Translations under genes and position numbers: made by a program | Part shown: in pieces, positions 9,042-18,294 of the stretch | How the letters are laid out: each line of letters begins with the position of its first letter | Position numbering within the stretch: the stretch's first letter is position 1 | Origin: Bacteriovorax sp. BSW11_IV | Lineage (GTDB): Bacteria > Bdellovibrionota > Bacteriovoracia > Bacteriovoracales > Bacteriovoracaceae | Direction of reading: 5' to 3' | Length of the DNA: 64,000 bases | Assembly (NCBI RefSeq): GCF_000447755.1 | Contig: NZ_AUNE01000045.1 | Span: forward strand, 182,902-246,901 | Notes under the pieces: model-generated | Database searches by the model: none | What the model saw: only the letters and a program-made list of their open reading frames with translations | What the model was told of the DNA's origin: nothing

Positions 9042-9857
9042 ATGGCCCAAGATTATGAAGTACAAGAATATCAGTTTCAATCTTTTACAAAGAATGCTGA
9101 TAATTCAGGTAGCGTAAGTGACTTTCAGTTTCAAAATCTTGATAGTCATTTTGCCAATTCTCGTAAACCATCACCTGAAATCATTAAGGTCGAGAGAACA
9201 AACTCTAGACTAAAGGGCTTTGAAGTTTCAGATATCGTAAGACATCACCGTGGACTTCAGGCCCAAGAAGAGAGTGAAAAAGAACAAATCATTCAAGAGG
9301 AAGTTGAAAGAAGACTTGCTTTGATTAAAGAAGATGCTTTTCGCCAAGGGTTCCAAGAGGGTTCAAACGCAGGTAAAGAAGAGGTCTTCCAAGAAACAAT
9401 CAGACAAACAGAGGAAAAACTTGAAACTCTTGGTGAAATGATTCGTGGAGTTCTTGGTACAAGTGAAGATATTTTAAAAGCACAAAAGAAACAAATTTAT
9501 AATCTAGTAAGAACTTTAACAAAATGGGTTATCTTGCGTGAACTAAAAGATGACGACAAGTATCTCGAAAGATTGTTAGAGAAGATCATTCTGGAAATGC
9601 AAACAAAGAAAAACCTTCTTGTTCGCGTTGATCAAAAAGACTTTGAATTTATGCCGGAAGTTCTTGAACACGTCCAAAAAAGAATCGGTGAACTACAAAA
9701 CGTTAGAGTTGAAATTGATTTTGATATCGAAGGTCCAGGACTTGTTCTGGAATCTGAAAATGGCATTATCAATGGTACGTTGAATGAACAATTAAAGAGT
9801 TTAGACCGACTTTTTGAAACAGTAGGACTTGGTGCAGATGAGTCAGAATCTGAATAA
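9042..9857 (+). CDS. fliH: flagellar assembly protein FliH
   Basis: The 271-residue cytoplasmic protein has a variable N-terminus, a long acidic/Gln-rich coiled coil with GxxxG-type spacing (about 85-130, including EDAFRQGFQEGSNAGKEE) and a FliH/SctL C-terminal domain. In the family, a FliH dimer binds and restrains the ATPase FliI at the export apparatus. Its 3' end overlaps the fliI start by 20 bases, which implies translational coupling and fixed stoichiometry. Confidence 0.92.
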   Translation: MAQDYEVQEYQFQSFTKNADNSGSVSDFQFQNLDSHFANSRKPSPEIIKVERTNSRLKGFEVSDIVRHHRGLQAQEESEKEQIIQEEVERRLALIKEDAFRQGFQEGSNAGKEEVFQETIRQTEEKLETLGEMIRGVLGTSEDILKAQKKQIYNLVRTLTKWVILRELKDDDKYLERLLEKIILEMQTKKNLLVRVDQKDFEFMPEVLEHVQKRIGELQNVRVEIDFDIEGPGLVLESENGIINGTLNEQLKSLDRLFETVGLGADESESE

Positions 9858-11214
9858 AACATTAGATTTAGAGGCCATTCATAAGGCCTATGAATATGCG
9901 ACTCCTTATCAAAAGATTGGGAAGGTTAGAGCTTCTCGCGGGATGCTCTATGAGATAAATCTTGCAAGGGCCGTTATCGGAAGTAATGTTGAGTTCGTTA
10001 CAGAATTCGGTGACACCTGTCTAGGTGAGGTCGTTTCAATTGATGGTCCCAAATGTTTGGCCATGCCTTATTCTGAAATTTCAGGAATCAATTCTGAGAC
10101 CAAAGTATATTTAAAAGACTTAACAACTACGATCAAAATCAGTGAGGCCATGATTGGTCGCGTGATTGATTTTCAAGGAAATCCCATTGATGGCAAAGGT
10201 CCAATCGAAGGATTTACAGAAAATAGATCGATTTTTGGAACTCCAATTAATCCCCTTGAGAGACCGCCAATTCGTGAACAGCTTGATACAGGTGTTAATG
10301 CCATCAACTGTTTTATGACAGCAGGTAAAGGGCAACGTATGGCCATTATGGCCGGATCAGGGGTGGGGAAGTCTGTAACGCTTGGTATGATTGCTCAAAA
10401 ATCATCTGCAGATGTTAACGTTATCGCCTTAATTGGAGAGCGTGGTCGTGAGGTTCTAGAATTTATCGAACATGACCTTGGTCCTGAAGGTATTAAAAAA
10501 TCTATTGTAATTGTTGCAACATCTGATACTTCAGCCCTTATCAGAATGAAGGCAGCTTATGTGGCCACAACTGTTGCGGAATATTTTAGAGATCAAAATA
10601 AAGATGTGCTTTTGATGATGGATTCAATCACACGTTTTGCTATGGCCCACAGAGAGATCAGCTTAAGTGCTGGAGATCCTCCTGGTCAAAAAGGTTATAC
10701 ACCAGCAGTTTTTGCACAACTTCCAAAGCTAATGGAAAGAGCTGGGACAAAGGCCAATTCTGGAACGATCACTGGAATCTATACTGTTCTCGTTGAAGGG
10801 GGCGATATGGATGAGCCTATTGCAGATGCGGTTCGAGGGATTTCTGATGGGCACATTATTTTAAGCCGTGCTCTTGCATCTAAAAACCAATTTCCGGCCA
10901 TCGATATTCTACAATCTCTTTCAAGGGTAATGGGGAAAGTCGTTTCGAGTGAGCATAGAGTCGTTGCAGGTCACTTAAGAGATCTAATGGCAGCTTATCG
11001 AGACAACGAAGATTTAATTAACGTAGGTGCTTATGCAAGAGGATCAAATCCTAAAGTAGATAAGGCCCTAGTTATTTACGATGACCTTATGAATATGATG
11101 AAGCAATTTCAAGGGATGAGCTCACCACTATCAATGGATGAGCTTTTTGATAGTATGGTTGATTTAGCTAGAAAGGCCGAACATGCCATTAACCCTCCAC
11201 ATTACGAGGAGTAG
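9838..11214 (+). CDS. fliI: flagellum-specific export ATPase FliI
   Basis: An F1-beta-type ATPase of about 458 residues. Walker A is GSGVGKS (about 10350-10371), the catalytic region GERGREVLEFIE lies near 10435, and Walker B LLMMDSITR follows near 10609. TTG 9829, GTG 9832 and ATG 9838 are all in frame; ATG 9838 has AGGA at 9824-9827 at usable spacing and fits family length. It energises unloading of export substrates. It overlaps fliH at its start and fliJ follows after 3 bases. Confidence 0.96.
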   Translation: MSQNLNKTLDLEAIHKAYEYATPYQKIGKVRASRGMLYEINLARAVIGSNVEFVTEFGDTCLGEVVSIDGPKCLAMPYSEISGINSETKVYLKDLTTTIKISEAMIGRVIDFQGNPIDGKGPIEGFTENRSIFGTPINPLERPPIREQLDTGVNAINCFMTAGKGQRMAIMAGSGVGKSVTLGMIAQKSSADVNVIALIGERGREVLEFIEHDLGPEGIKKSIVIVATSDTSALIRMKAAYVATTVAEYFRDQNKDVLLMMDSITRFAMAHREISLSAGDPPGQKGYTPAVFAQLPKLMERAGTKANSGTITGIYTVLVEGGDMDEPIADAVRGISDGHIILSRALASKNQFPAIDILQSLSRVMGKVVSSEHRVVAGHLRDLMAAYRDNEDLINVGAYARGSNPKVDKALVIYDDLMNMMKQFQGMSSPLSMDELFDSMVDLARKAEHAINPPHYEE

Positions 11215-11217
11215 TAG

Positions 11218-11679
11218 ATGGCCCAGAAGTTTAAGTTTAAACTAGATGGACTCTTAAAGGTGAGGGAGTTCAACGAAAAAAGAATTAAAGTTGAGCTTGG
11301 GCAACTATTGAAAGAAATTACTGAAGTAGAAGATAAGATTAAAAAGTTACACGCAGATATTGAAGACGCCTATGAGTCACAAGAGCGATTTATTGAGACT
11401 CCTACTTTAGGTCGTATGGCACAGTTCTTTCCACAATTTATTCGTGCCAAAAAAGACGAAATTAAAATAAATGAAAATATACTCTACTCACTGCAAAGAA
11501 AATATCAAGCGAAAGTAGAAGAAATGTCGAAAGCAAAAGGTGAGGTTAAGGTTTTAGAGAACTTTAAAGAAAAGAAAAAAGTAGAACACCAAAAGCAAGT
11601 CGATAAGAAATTACAAGAAATGATTGAAGAATTAACGATGAATAAAAAGCATCATGAAAAAAAGGTGAACGAGAAATGA
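11218..11679 (+). CDS. fliJ: FliJ-like flagellar export chaperone
   Basis: A 153-residue, highly charged and almost entirely helical coiled-coil protein with few hydrophobic runs (for example KFKLDGLLKVREFNEKRIKVELGQL at the start). That profile, its length and its place directly after fliI identify FliJ, which forms the stalk inserted in the FliI hexamer. Sequence conservation in the family is low, so position carries much of the weight. It overlaps the next gene by 4 bases (ATGA). Confidence 0.85.
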   Translation: MAQKFKFKLDGLLKVREFNEKRIKVELGQLLKEITEVEDKIKKLHADIEDAYESQERFIETPTLGRMAQFFPQFIRAKKDEIKINENILYSLQRKYQAKVEEMSKAKGEVKVLENFKEKKKVEHQKQVDKKLQEMIEELTMNKKHHEKKVNEK

Positions 11680-12218
11680 AAGCTTTTATAATATTATCCC
11701 TTGTGCTGTGTTTGTCTGGTGGACTTAAAACGGCCTTTGGAGAAGAAAAAAAAACTTACACTCAAGAAGAATTTGATGCTGCTGTCATGAAAGAGCTTGA
11801 GAAAAAGATGAAGCAAATTGGCAGATCAAAAATGATCGATTTCTCTAAGGGCCTACTTGAAAAAGAAGAGCAAATGAAAGTTCGTGAGCTTGAAATTTCT
11901 AAAAGAGAAGAGCAATTAAAAGTTAATGAAGGTGATTTTAAAAATCGTGTACAAGCTTTTAAAGACGAGCAAAAAAAGTTTCTAGCTTGTCTTGATGATG
12001 TTGATCAAAAAGAAAAAAGTCGTATCGATAATATGGTAGCTGTTGTGTCGGGTATGAGACCACAAAATGCAGCTGCGCTATTGTCGCAACAAGAGGCTGA
12101 AATTTCAGTGAAAATTATTTCAGAACTTGATCCTGCAAAGACTTCCAAAATTTTTAACTTAATGGATAAGGAAATTTCTGCCCGACTTCAAAAACTATAC
12201 TTAAAAATGCGAAAATGA
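11676..12218 (+). CDS. MotE-like periplasmic flagellar protein
   Basis: The 180-residue protein has an N-terminal signal or anchor (MKAFIILSLVLCLSGG), a charged coiled coil (about residues 30-115), a single Cys in KFLACLDDVDQ, and a C-terminal MgtE-N-like helical domain (VVSGMRPQNAAALLSQQEAEISVKIISELDP). This architecture matches the MotE family found between fliJ and fliK in many operons; MotE is described as a chaperone for stator/motor accessory MotC. The assignment is by architecture and context. A 38-base gap separates it from fliK. Confidence 0.8.
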   Translation: MKAFIILSLVLCLSGGLKTAFGEEKKTYTQEEFDAAVMKELEKKMKQIGRSKMIDFSKGLLEKEEQMKVRELEISKREEQLKVNEGDFKNRVQAFKDEQKKFLACLDDVDQKEKSRIDNMVAVVSGMRPQNAAALLSQQEAEISVKIISELDPAKTSKIFNLMDKEISARLQKLYLKMRK

Positions 12219-12256
12219 TTCAGTGAGTCGGAAGTCTCATTTAATTTAGGGATAAA

Positions 12257-13654
12257 ATGCAAGCAAACTTATTAGCACAATTAACAAAGATGATGGATGT
12301 AAAGGGGACGAAGGGTCTACCTACAAACACGTCTGCTAAAGGGCAAGCAGTAAATGCTGATGCTCTTTTTGCTAAGCTAATGAAGCTTGTAAACTCTAAT
12401 GCTTCAACTGACGAGATTGTAAACTTAGTAGAAAAAGAAACTAAAAATCTCAATAACGAAGATAAAGAACTTGTATTTGATGTGATGTCAGATTTCCTAG
12501 AAGAGGGAAGCTCTGTTGAACAAAAAATGCCAGAACAACTTATCAATATCAAAAACGAAGAAAAGATTGTTTCAACAAATAAGGAAACGGCTTTAGATAG
12601 TATCTTTAAGAAAAACGATGTTAGAGATGAAAAACTTTTAAGCATTCTTGATAAAGGTACAGATCTTAATACTGTCAAAAATGCGAGAGCTGAAACTTCT
12701 ATGTTGGCCGAAACGCAACCAAAAATAGAAGGGAAGCTAGCTTCTTTATTAAATAATGATGCTCCTGTTATGACAGACATGAAAAAAGTTGCGTTAAAAG
12801 AATCTCTAAATAATTCACCAAAAGAAGCTGTTAAAGTTCAAAGCAGTGATGATTTTTTAAATAATCTTGCGATGATGAAAAAACCTGGTCAGGCACAGAG
12901 TCAATTAGCTTCTGCTAACCAAAATTCTAATTTTTTCAGCGTAAGCAAATTCCAAAAAGAACAATCTGTTCTTGATAATGGAATTATTAAAACTAAAAAG
13001 TCAGACTTTTTCAAAACATCATCTAAAGAAGAAAAAGATGGTGAATTAAAAATTGATGGGAATTCTCATGCTTTTGCTAAAGAAGAGGCAACTCTTGCAA
13101 TGCTAACAAAAGATGGGATTAGACCGGTAGAGAAGATGTCTGTTGAAAATTCAACGAATAATCAAGTGAAAGTTCTTGATTTGAATTCTCTTAATACAAC
13201 TGATGCCAATCAAGTAATCGAGAAGATTTCAAATTATATTGTGCAATCAAAAATTAACAATACAGATACTCTAGACCTGGTTGTTAAGCATGATTCACTT
13301 GGACAATTTAATGTTCTAGTTAATAAGACTCAGGGATCTGATTTAATTGATCTACAAATCAGAACGGCAACTGCAGAGGGAAATCAATTCTTTGCTAAGC
13401 ATGAAACTGAGCTCCTAAAACACCTAGGACAGAATGGTGTAAAAGTTGCTGACTTAAAAATTGCCATGAACGATGCTATAACTATGAGTAACGGTTCTGA
13501 AATGAAGAAGAATACTGATTCAGGTTCTCAATTCAGTCAAAACCAAAATCACTCATCACATGCTAATAACTCTTTCTCTGGTGACTTCGGTCGAGGTGGA
13601 GAGCAAAGAAGAAAAGATCTTTGGCAAGAGTATCGTGAAAGGCTAGGAGCTTAA
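12257..13654 (+). CDS. fliK: flagellar hook-length control protein FliK
   Basis: The 465-residue protein has a long, Asn/Lys/Ser-rich, poorly structured N-terminal two thirds, as expected for the molecular ruler. Its C-terminal switch domain (about residues 315-420) contains LVVKHDSLGQFNVLVNK and FFAKHETELLKHLGQNGVKVADLKI. FliK sets hook length and switches the export apparatus to filament substrates. It lies in the fliJ-motE-fliK-flgD order seen in many fla/che operons. Confidence 0.9.
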   Translation: MQANLLAQLTKMMDVKGTKGLPTNTSAKGQAVNADALFAKLMKLVNSNASTDEIVNLVEKETKNLNNEDKELVFDVMSDFLEEGSSVEQKMPEQLINIKNEEKIVSTNKETALDSIFKKNDVRDEKLLSILDKGTDLNTVKNARAETSMLAETQPKIEGKLASLLNNDAPVMTDMKKVALKESLNNSPKEAVKVQSSDDFLNNLAMMKKPGQAQSQLASANQNSNFFSVSKFQKEQSVLDNGIIKTKKSDFFKTSSKEEKDGELKIDGNSHAFAKEEATLAMLTKDGIRPVEKMSVENSTNNQVKVLDLNSLNTTDANQVIEKISNYIVQSKINNTDTLDLVVKHDSLGQFNVLVNKTQGSDLIDLQIRTATAEGNQFFAKHETELLKHLGQNGVKVADLKIAMNDAITMSNGSEMKKNTDSGSQFSQNQNHSSHANNSFSGDFGRGGEQRRKDLWQEYRERLGA

Positions 13655-13658
13655 TTAA

Positions 13659-14522
13659 ATGGCCCAGATCGGAAAACCCGCTTCATCAAATGATTTTGCT
13701 GGTATCCAAATGGCACAGAAAACCATTGGAAACGGTAAAAGAAAAAAGACTACGGTTGGAGAGCAACTTAACAAGCTTTCTGGTGTTGAAGAGAAAAGCC
13801 GTTTTGTTAATCGTGAAGAACATAACAAAATGGGGAAAGACGGGTTCCTTAAACTTCTTGCGCATCAAATGCAAAACCAAGATCCAATGAAGCCTATGGA
13901 TCAAAAACAATTCGCAGCAGATCTTGCTCAATTCTCTCAGTTAGAGCAAATGACAAATATGAATGCAAAGTTAGATAACTTTGGTAAAAATGCCCCTCAA
14001 GAATTGAAGTTCTACGGAGCTAGCTTCCTTGGTAAAGAGGTTGTAACAAATGGAACAACTGTTAATTACGATGGAAAAAATATCAATCAAAAACTTCCAT
14101 TCTATTTAGAAAAGCCTGCTAAAAACGTTATCGTTAACGTGTTTGACTCTAAAAACCAAATGGTCGCTCAGCTTGAAGGTGAGGGGCTAGGTCAAGGACA
14201 ACAGTCTTTAGAGTGGAACGGTTATATGCTTGACGGAACAAAGGCCCCTAAAGAAAGTTACCGTTTCCAAGTTTTAGCTTGGGATAAAGATATGTCAGAA
14301 TTTAGAGGACAAACAAAAGCTTCAGGTGTTGTTACGGGTATCAACTTTGAAGATGGTGAAACTGTTTTAACTCTTAACGATGGTAAGAAATTATTTTTAA
14401 GAGATGTTGAATCTTTTAAATTACCAAATGGTGAACAAACAAATTCTCTTAACGAGCAAAAAAATCCTGCATTGCAAAAGAATGCGATGAAAGCGTACAA
14501 TGGTATTGAAGGGCAACTTTAA
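13659..14522 (+). CDS. flgD: flagellar hook capping protein FlgD
   Basis: The 287-residue protein has the FlgD N-terminal export/cap motif FLKLLAHQMQNQDPMKPMDQKQFAADLAQFSQLEQM (about residues 64-99, shown here in short reach only) and the FLIG-like Ig fold after it. The ending region (about 220-287) is longer than in Salmonella FlgD (232 residues). It caps the growing hook. It starts 4 bases after fliK with an AGGAG SD inside fliK. Confidence 0.94.
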   Translation: MAQIGKPASSNDFAGIQMAQKTIGNGKRKKTTVGEQLNKLSGVEEKSRFVNREEHNKMGKDGFLKLLAHQMQNQDPMKPMDQKQFAADLAQFSQLEQMTNMNAKLDNFGKNAPQELKFYGASFLGKEVVTNGTTVNYDGKNINQKLPFYLEKPAKNVIVNVFDSKNQMVAQLEGEGLGQGQQSLEWNGYMLDGTKAPKESYRFQVLAWDKDMSEFRGQTKASGVVTGINFEDGETVLTLNDGKKLFLRDVESFKLPNGEQTNSLNEQKNPALQKNAMKAYNGIEGQL

Positions 14523-14532
14523 TTAAGTTGAT

Positions 14533-14949
14533 ATGAATATGAACAACAATAAGATTAACAACATTCTGATTCCAAATGTCTCGAAGCTTCCGAGTCAGAA
14601 GAGTGTTGATCTTACAGATAAACTCGACGGCAAAATTAAAGGCGAAGAGTTTAAGAATCTACTTAAGGAACAAATTGATGGTCCAAGAGTAGAGCATGGT
14701 ATCTCTCTTTCTGTTCATGCAGCAAAAAGATTGCAAGAAAGAAATTTGAGTATGGATAGTGATGAATTTTTCAAGCTTAAAGGAGCTATTGATAAGCTCA
14801 AAATGAAAGGTGGAAGAGATTCATTAGTTATCACAGATAAAGCAGCTTATATCGTTGACGTTAATAACAACAAAGTTGTTACCGCCATTGATAAAGAAAA
14901 TATGTTAGAAAATGTTTTTACGAAAATTGATTCGACAGTAATAGTTTAA
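14533..14949 (+). CDS. flagellar operon protein (TIGR02530-type)
   Basis: The 138-residue cytoplasmic protein contains LSVHAAKRLQERNLSMDSDEF and DSLVITDKAAYIVDVNNNKVVTAID, the pattern of the small conserved 'flagellar operon protein' usually encoded between flgD and flgE. Its role is not firmly established; a regulatory or chaperone role for hook export has been suggested from position. Two nearby ATGs (14533 and 14539) could start it and neither has a strong SD. Confidence 0.85.
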   Translation: MNMNNNKINNILIPNVSKLPSQKSVDLTDKLDGKIKGEEFKNLLKEQIDGPRVEHGISLSVHAAKRLQERNLSMDSDEFFKLKGAIDKLKMKGGRDSLVITDKAAYIVDVNNNKVVTAIDKENMLENVFTKIDSTVIV

Positions 14950-14966
14950 GCGGTTGAATGAGTTAT

Positions 14967-14989
14967 TGGCTGGTCCTTTCCGGAAGCCA
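14967..14989 (+). promoter_or_regulatory. stem-loop / weak sigma-54-like element before flgE
   Basis: TGGCT at 14967-14971 pairs with AGCCA at 14985-14989, and TCC/GGA extends the stem inside. The same bases match a sigma-54 promoter imperfectly: TGGC at 14967, then TTCC at 14978 with the correct spacing, but the near-invariant -12 GC reads CC. It lies about 65-85 bases before the flgE start. Confidence 0.22.
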
Positions 14990-15050
14990 TGTGACGGATC
15001 TGTAGTTATCCAACACATCTCATCAGCTTGTATGGTCTAGGAGGGACTTC

Positions 15051-16331
15051 ATGGGAATTCTACGTTCTTTTAACATCTCAGTTTCAGGTATGAACGCAGT
15101 TGGACAAGGTATGGGTGTTATTGGTGATAACATTGCCAACGCTGGTACAACGGGTTTCAAAGCTTCTCGTGCAGAATTTCAAGACGTTCTTGCAAAATCT
15201 CTAAAAGGTATTGATGGTGGTGATCAATTTGGTGCGGGTGTTAAGCTTGCTCACATTAAGCCATTAATGTCTCAAGGTGATGTTACGAGAACAGATAGTA
15301 TTACAGACCTTGCAATTAACGGTGATGGTTTCTTCAGAGTTGAAGCTCCATTTGGTCCAGGATTTACAAGAGATGGTTCAATGCACTTCAATAAAGAAGG
15401 TGAGCTAGTTAATTCTGACGAATATAAAGTTCTAGGTTTTACTGTTGATACTGAAGGTAGAGTTACAAATAAATTAAGTCCAATCAAACTTGGTAATACA
15501 ACGATTCCAGCTAAAGCAACTGAGAGTGTTGGTGTTAATATGAACCTTGACTCTCGTGCAGAAGTTAAGCAATTCGACATTAATGATCCTGATAAGACTT
15601 CAAACTTCTCTCACTCAACAACTGTTTATGACAACGTTGGTACAGCAAGACTTGTTACTATTTACTATAACAAGCAAGCTGATAACAACTGGACATACCG
15701 TGCTCTTGTTGACGGTGCAGATGCTCAAGGGGGAGAACAAGGGAAATTCGTTGAGATGGCCTCTGGTACTCTTAGATTCAACCCAAAGGGTCAATTGCAA
15801 GAAGAAGTTGAAAGCAACAATTCATTCAACTTCAATAAAGGTGCAGCTCCTGATCAGAAAATTAAATTTGATTTCGGTGCATCGATTGCAGAAGGTGGGG
15901 ATGGGCTTGATGCTTCAACTCAATATGGTTCTCAATCATCTGTTGCAAGACATACGCAAGATGGTTCATCAGCTGCAACTCTAGCTTCTCTTTCATTTAA
16001 CGATAAAGGGATTTTAACTGCAGTTTACGATAACGGTATCGCTAGAGATATTTCTCAGATCGCAGTAGGTAAGTTCGAAAACAACGAAGCACTTTTCAAA
16101 GTTGGTAAAAACTTATTCAAAGAATCAAGACAATCAGGTCAAGCGGCCATGGGAAAACCAGGTGAAGCGGGACGTGGAGAGGTTCTTTCTAAGTCTATTG
16201 AGCTTTCTAACGTTGATATTGCTAACGAGTTCGTAAACCTAATGACTGCATCTAGAAACTTCCAAGCAAACGCGAAGACGCTAACAACAGCTGATCAAAT
16301 GCTACAAGAAGTTCTAAACATTAAACGATAA
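15051..16331 (+). CDS. flgE: flagellar hook protein FlgE
   Basis: The 426-residue protein begins with the hook/rod signature SVSGMNAVGQGMGVIGDNIANAGTTGFKASRAEF and ends with SNVDIANEFVNLMTASRNFQANAKTLTTADQMLQEVLNI, both typical of FlgE (each read across in segments). The middle carries the FlgE D1/D2 beta domains (DGFFRVE...FTRDGSMHFN). AGGAGGG immediately upstream is the strongest SD of the operon, consistent with high synthesis. Codon use is biased to the common codons, another sign of high expression. A perfect terminator follows. Confidence 0.97.
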   Translation: MGILRSFNISVSGMNAVGQGMGVIGDNIANAGTTGFKASRAEFQDVLAKSLKGIDGGDQFGAGVKLAHIKPLMSQGDVTRTDSITDLAINGDGFFRVEAPFGPGFTRDGSMHFNKEGELVNSDEYKVLGFTVDTEGRVTNKLSPIKLGNTTIPAKATESVGVNMNLDSRAEVKQFDINDPDKTSNFSHSTTVYDNVGTARLVTIYYNKQADNNWTYRALVDGADAQGGEQGKFVEMASGTLRFNPKGQLQEEVESNNSFNFNKGAAPDQKIKFDFGASIAEGGDGLDASTQYGSQSSVARHTQDGSSAATLASLSFNDKGILTAVYDNGIARDISQIAVGKFENNEALFKVGKNLFKESRQSGQAAMGKPGEAGRGEVLSKSIELSNVDIANEFVNLMTASRNFQANAKTLTTADQMLQEVLNIKR

Positions 16332-16371
16332 TCATCTCCCTAGTTGATTTGATAACCCTTCCCTAGAGGGT

Positions 16372-16404
16372 AAAAAAAAGGCCACTCATATGAGTGGCCT
16401 TTTT
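16372..16404. terminator. bidirectional intrinsic terminator after flgE and the ferredoxin gene
   Basis: GGCCACTCAT (16380-16389) and ATGAGTGGCC (16390-16399) form a perfect inverted repeat, preceded by eight A and followed by five T. It ends the flagellar operon on the + strand and the ferredoxin operon on the - strand. Confidence 0.93.
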
Positions 16405-16422
16405 ATTTAAGCGAGTAATTTT

Positions 16423-16656
16423 TTATTCACCATCAGTACCAATCGCTTCGACTGGGCATGCTTCTAAAGCGGCCATGGCCTCTTCTAATTCTTCTGGAGA
16501 TTTGGGTTGGGCCTTTACAAAGGCATGACCTTCTATGTCGTTCATTTCGAAGAAACGTGGCGCTTCCATAACACAGGCATCACAGGCAATACACTGATCA
16601 TCTACATAGAATTTACCAGGTACGTTTTCTTCCCATTTTGCTGTTTTATCGGCCAC
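16423..16656 (-). CDS. single-cluster [4Fe-4S] ferredoxin
   Basis: The 77-residue acidic protein contains CIACDACVMEAPRFFE (residues about 23-38) and a distal CPVEAIG, so four cysteines for one [4Fe-4S] cluster in the small bacterial ferredoxin pattern. It is an electron carrier; the partner is not evident. The start is GTG at 16656 behind the SD GAGGAG at 6-base spacing. It lies 31 bases downstream of the PpiD-like gene and probably shares its transcript. Confidence 0.92.
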   Translation of the reverse strand: MADKTAKWEENVPGKFYVDDQCIACDACVMEAPRFFEMNDIEGHAFVKAQPKSPEELEEAMAALEACPVEAIGTDGE

Positions 16657-16687
16657 GTTTAACTCCTCTGCGAAAAATATCTAAAAT

Positions 16688-18166
16688 CTATTGAAACGAA
16701 ATGTTGCCGTTGATTTTTACACTAACTTTTTCTTTTTGTTCTTTAATTGCATTTTGCTGAAGAACGCGAGAAAGAACTCTGCTTAGTGCTTCGCCATCGG
16801 CCTTAACTTCTTTCTTATCCATTTGAGCTGTTTTTACTACAACAACTTTAGATGCGCTATCAAATGTGTAAATTTTGTTTGTCTGTACACCGTTGGCAAA
16901 AAGAGCTTCTAAATTCTCATCGCTAAGTGATTGAATAGAGTTTGCACTATCAAGTCTTGTAATAGCAACTTTCTCTTCATGGTTAACAGCGTATTCTTTT
17001 TCTAGTGCCATTAGTTGCTTTTTATTTCCTTTTTCAAGGGCCGAAGCAACTTCAGTTTTAACTTTTTCAAGAAGAGCAGAGATATCTTTTTCTTTTTGAA
17101 TAAGCTCTTTGGCTAGATCTGTTTGGTGCTCAGCTAGAGTTGCTGGTTTAGCCGCTTTTTTGTCTTCAACTAAAATTAGGTGGTATCCAAACTGAGTCTT
17201 AACTGGAGCTGAAATTTGACCTGGCTTCATTTCAAAAGCAACTTTTTCAAATTCGGGAACCATTCTGCCACGTCCAAACCATCCAAGGCTTCCTTTTCTG
17301 TCTTTTGCCCCTGGCTCTTCTGAGAACTTATTAACGTTAGCTACGAAGTTCTTTACAGTAAGACCTTTAGCAATAGATTGAATCTTCTCAAAGGCCTTCT
17401 TGTCATCACCATCTTTTACTTCAATAAGGATGTGGCTAGCTTTAACTTGCTCTGGAGTATCAAGGGCAGCTTTTCTGTCTGCAAATAGATTTTCAACTCT
17501 TTTAGCGTTAGTTTCATTAGCTAGGTATTCACTAATTTCTTTCTTAGAAACATCAACAGTTTTTCTAAGAGAGTCTTTGCTGATTGTCATAATATCTGCA
17601 CTAAGACCTTCTGACTTAATACGAGCTACTTCTTTAGCGTAAGTTTCAGATACTGGAACACTTGCTAGAAGGGCCTGTGCTTTTTGAACCTTGATTTGAT
17701 TTTCAGTGTCTTCCTCAAACTGCTCAGGTGTAATTCTATTGTAAGCAAGGAGACCTTTGTACTTGTTAATGTCAAATTGACCATTTGTTTCAAAGAACTT
17801 CATTGATTTAATTTGGTTTTTGATCTCATCTTGGCTAGCAGTTGCACCAATTTCATCAGCGAAAGTTAGGATTAGTTTGCTGTTGATTAGGTTTTGAAGA
17901 GCGTTTTGTTGAACATTGAATTGCTTCATTTGTCCGCTTGTAAGAGGCTTTCCACCATTAATGAAGTTGCTCATGAATTGAGATTGTCTTTGGACTTCAT
18001 TTTCAAATTCGAAGAGCTTAACTGGGTAAGACCCTACCTTGGCCACTGAATCAGGAGTTGTACCTTGAAAAGTTGTAAGCCCTGAAACTACGAATGCAAT
18101 AACGATCAATCCGATGATCAAATTAACCAAAATACTAGAAGTTTTCTTTTGGAAGTTGTCCGACAT
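16688..18166 (-). CDS. PpiD/SurA-like periplasmic peptidyl-prolyl isomerase
   Basis: The 492-residue protein has an N-terminal membrane anchor (ILVNLIIGLIVIAFVVSG, about 11-28), a SurA-N-like chaperone region (about 35-200) and one parvulin rotamase domain (about 243-340: KASHILIEVKDG ... FGYHLILVEDKKAA), then a C-terminal chaperone segment. This order is that of PpiD, which is about 620 residues in E. coli, so this one is shorter. It assists folding of exported proteins at the inner membrane. SD AAGGACAAAGG precedes ATG 18166. Confidence 0.9.
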   Translation of the reverse strand: MSDNFQKKTSSILVNLIIGLIVIAFVVSGLTTFQGTTPDSVAKVGSYPVKLFEFENEVQRQSQFMSNFINGGKPLTSGQMKQFNVQQNALQNLINSKLILTFADEIGATASQDEIKNQIKSMKFFETNGQFDINKYKGLLAYNRITPEQFEEDTENQIKVQKAQALLASVPVSETYAKEVARIKSEGLSADIMTISKDSLRKTVDVSKKEISEYLANETNAKRVENLFADRKAALDTPEQVKASHILIEVKDGDDKKAFEKIQSIAKGLTVKNFVANVNKFSEEPGAKDRKGSLGWFGRGRMVPEFEKVAFEMKPGQISAPVKTQFGYHLILVEDKKAAKPATLAEHQTDLAKELIQKEKDISALLEKVKTEVASALEKGNKKQLMALEKEYAVNHEEKVAITRLDSANSIQSLSDENLEALFANGVQTNKIYTFDSASKVVVVKTAQMDKKEVKADGEALSRVLSRVLQQNAIKEQKEKVSVKINGNISFQ

Positions 18167-18294
18167 AACCTTTGTCCTTTTTTTGTTGCTATGAAATTCG
18201 AAATATTATCCCCCAACTCCTCTAGAACGTAAAGATTGTTGGCAGTTGGTGGCAATTTCGGTAACTTTTAATAAACACAACTTTGGAGTGAGTT

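Noticed and set aside
8431..9117. 228-codon + strand ORF overlapping fliG in another frame
   Set aside because: Leu/Lys/Arg-rich shadow frame of fliG, no SD and no recognisable domain.
12241..12780. 179-codon minus-strand ORF opposite fliK
   Set aside because: Antisense to the low-complexity N-terminal part of fliK; Ser/Phe-rich, no SD.
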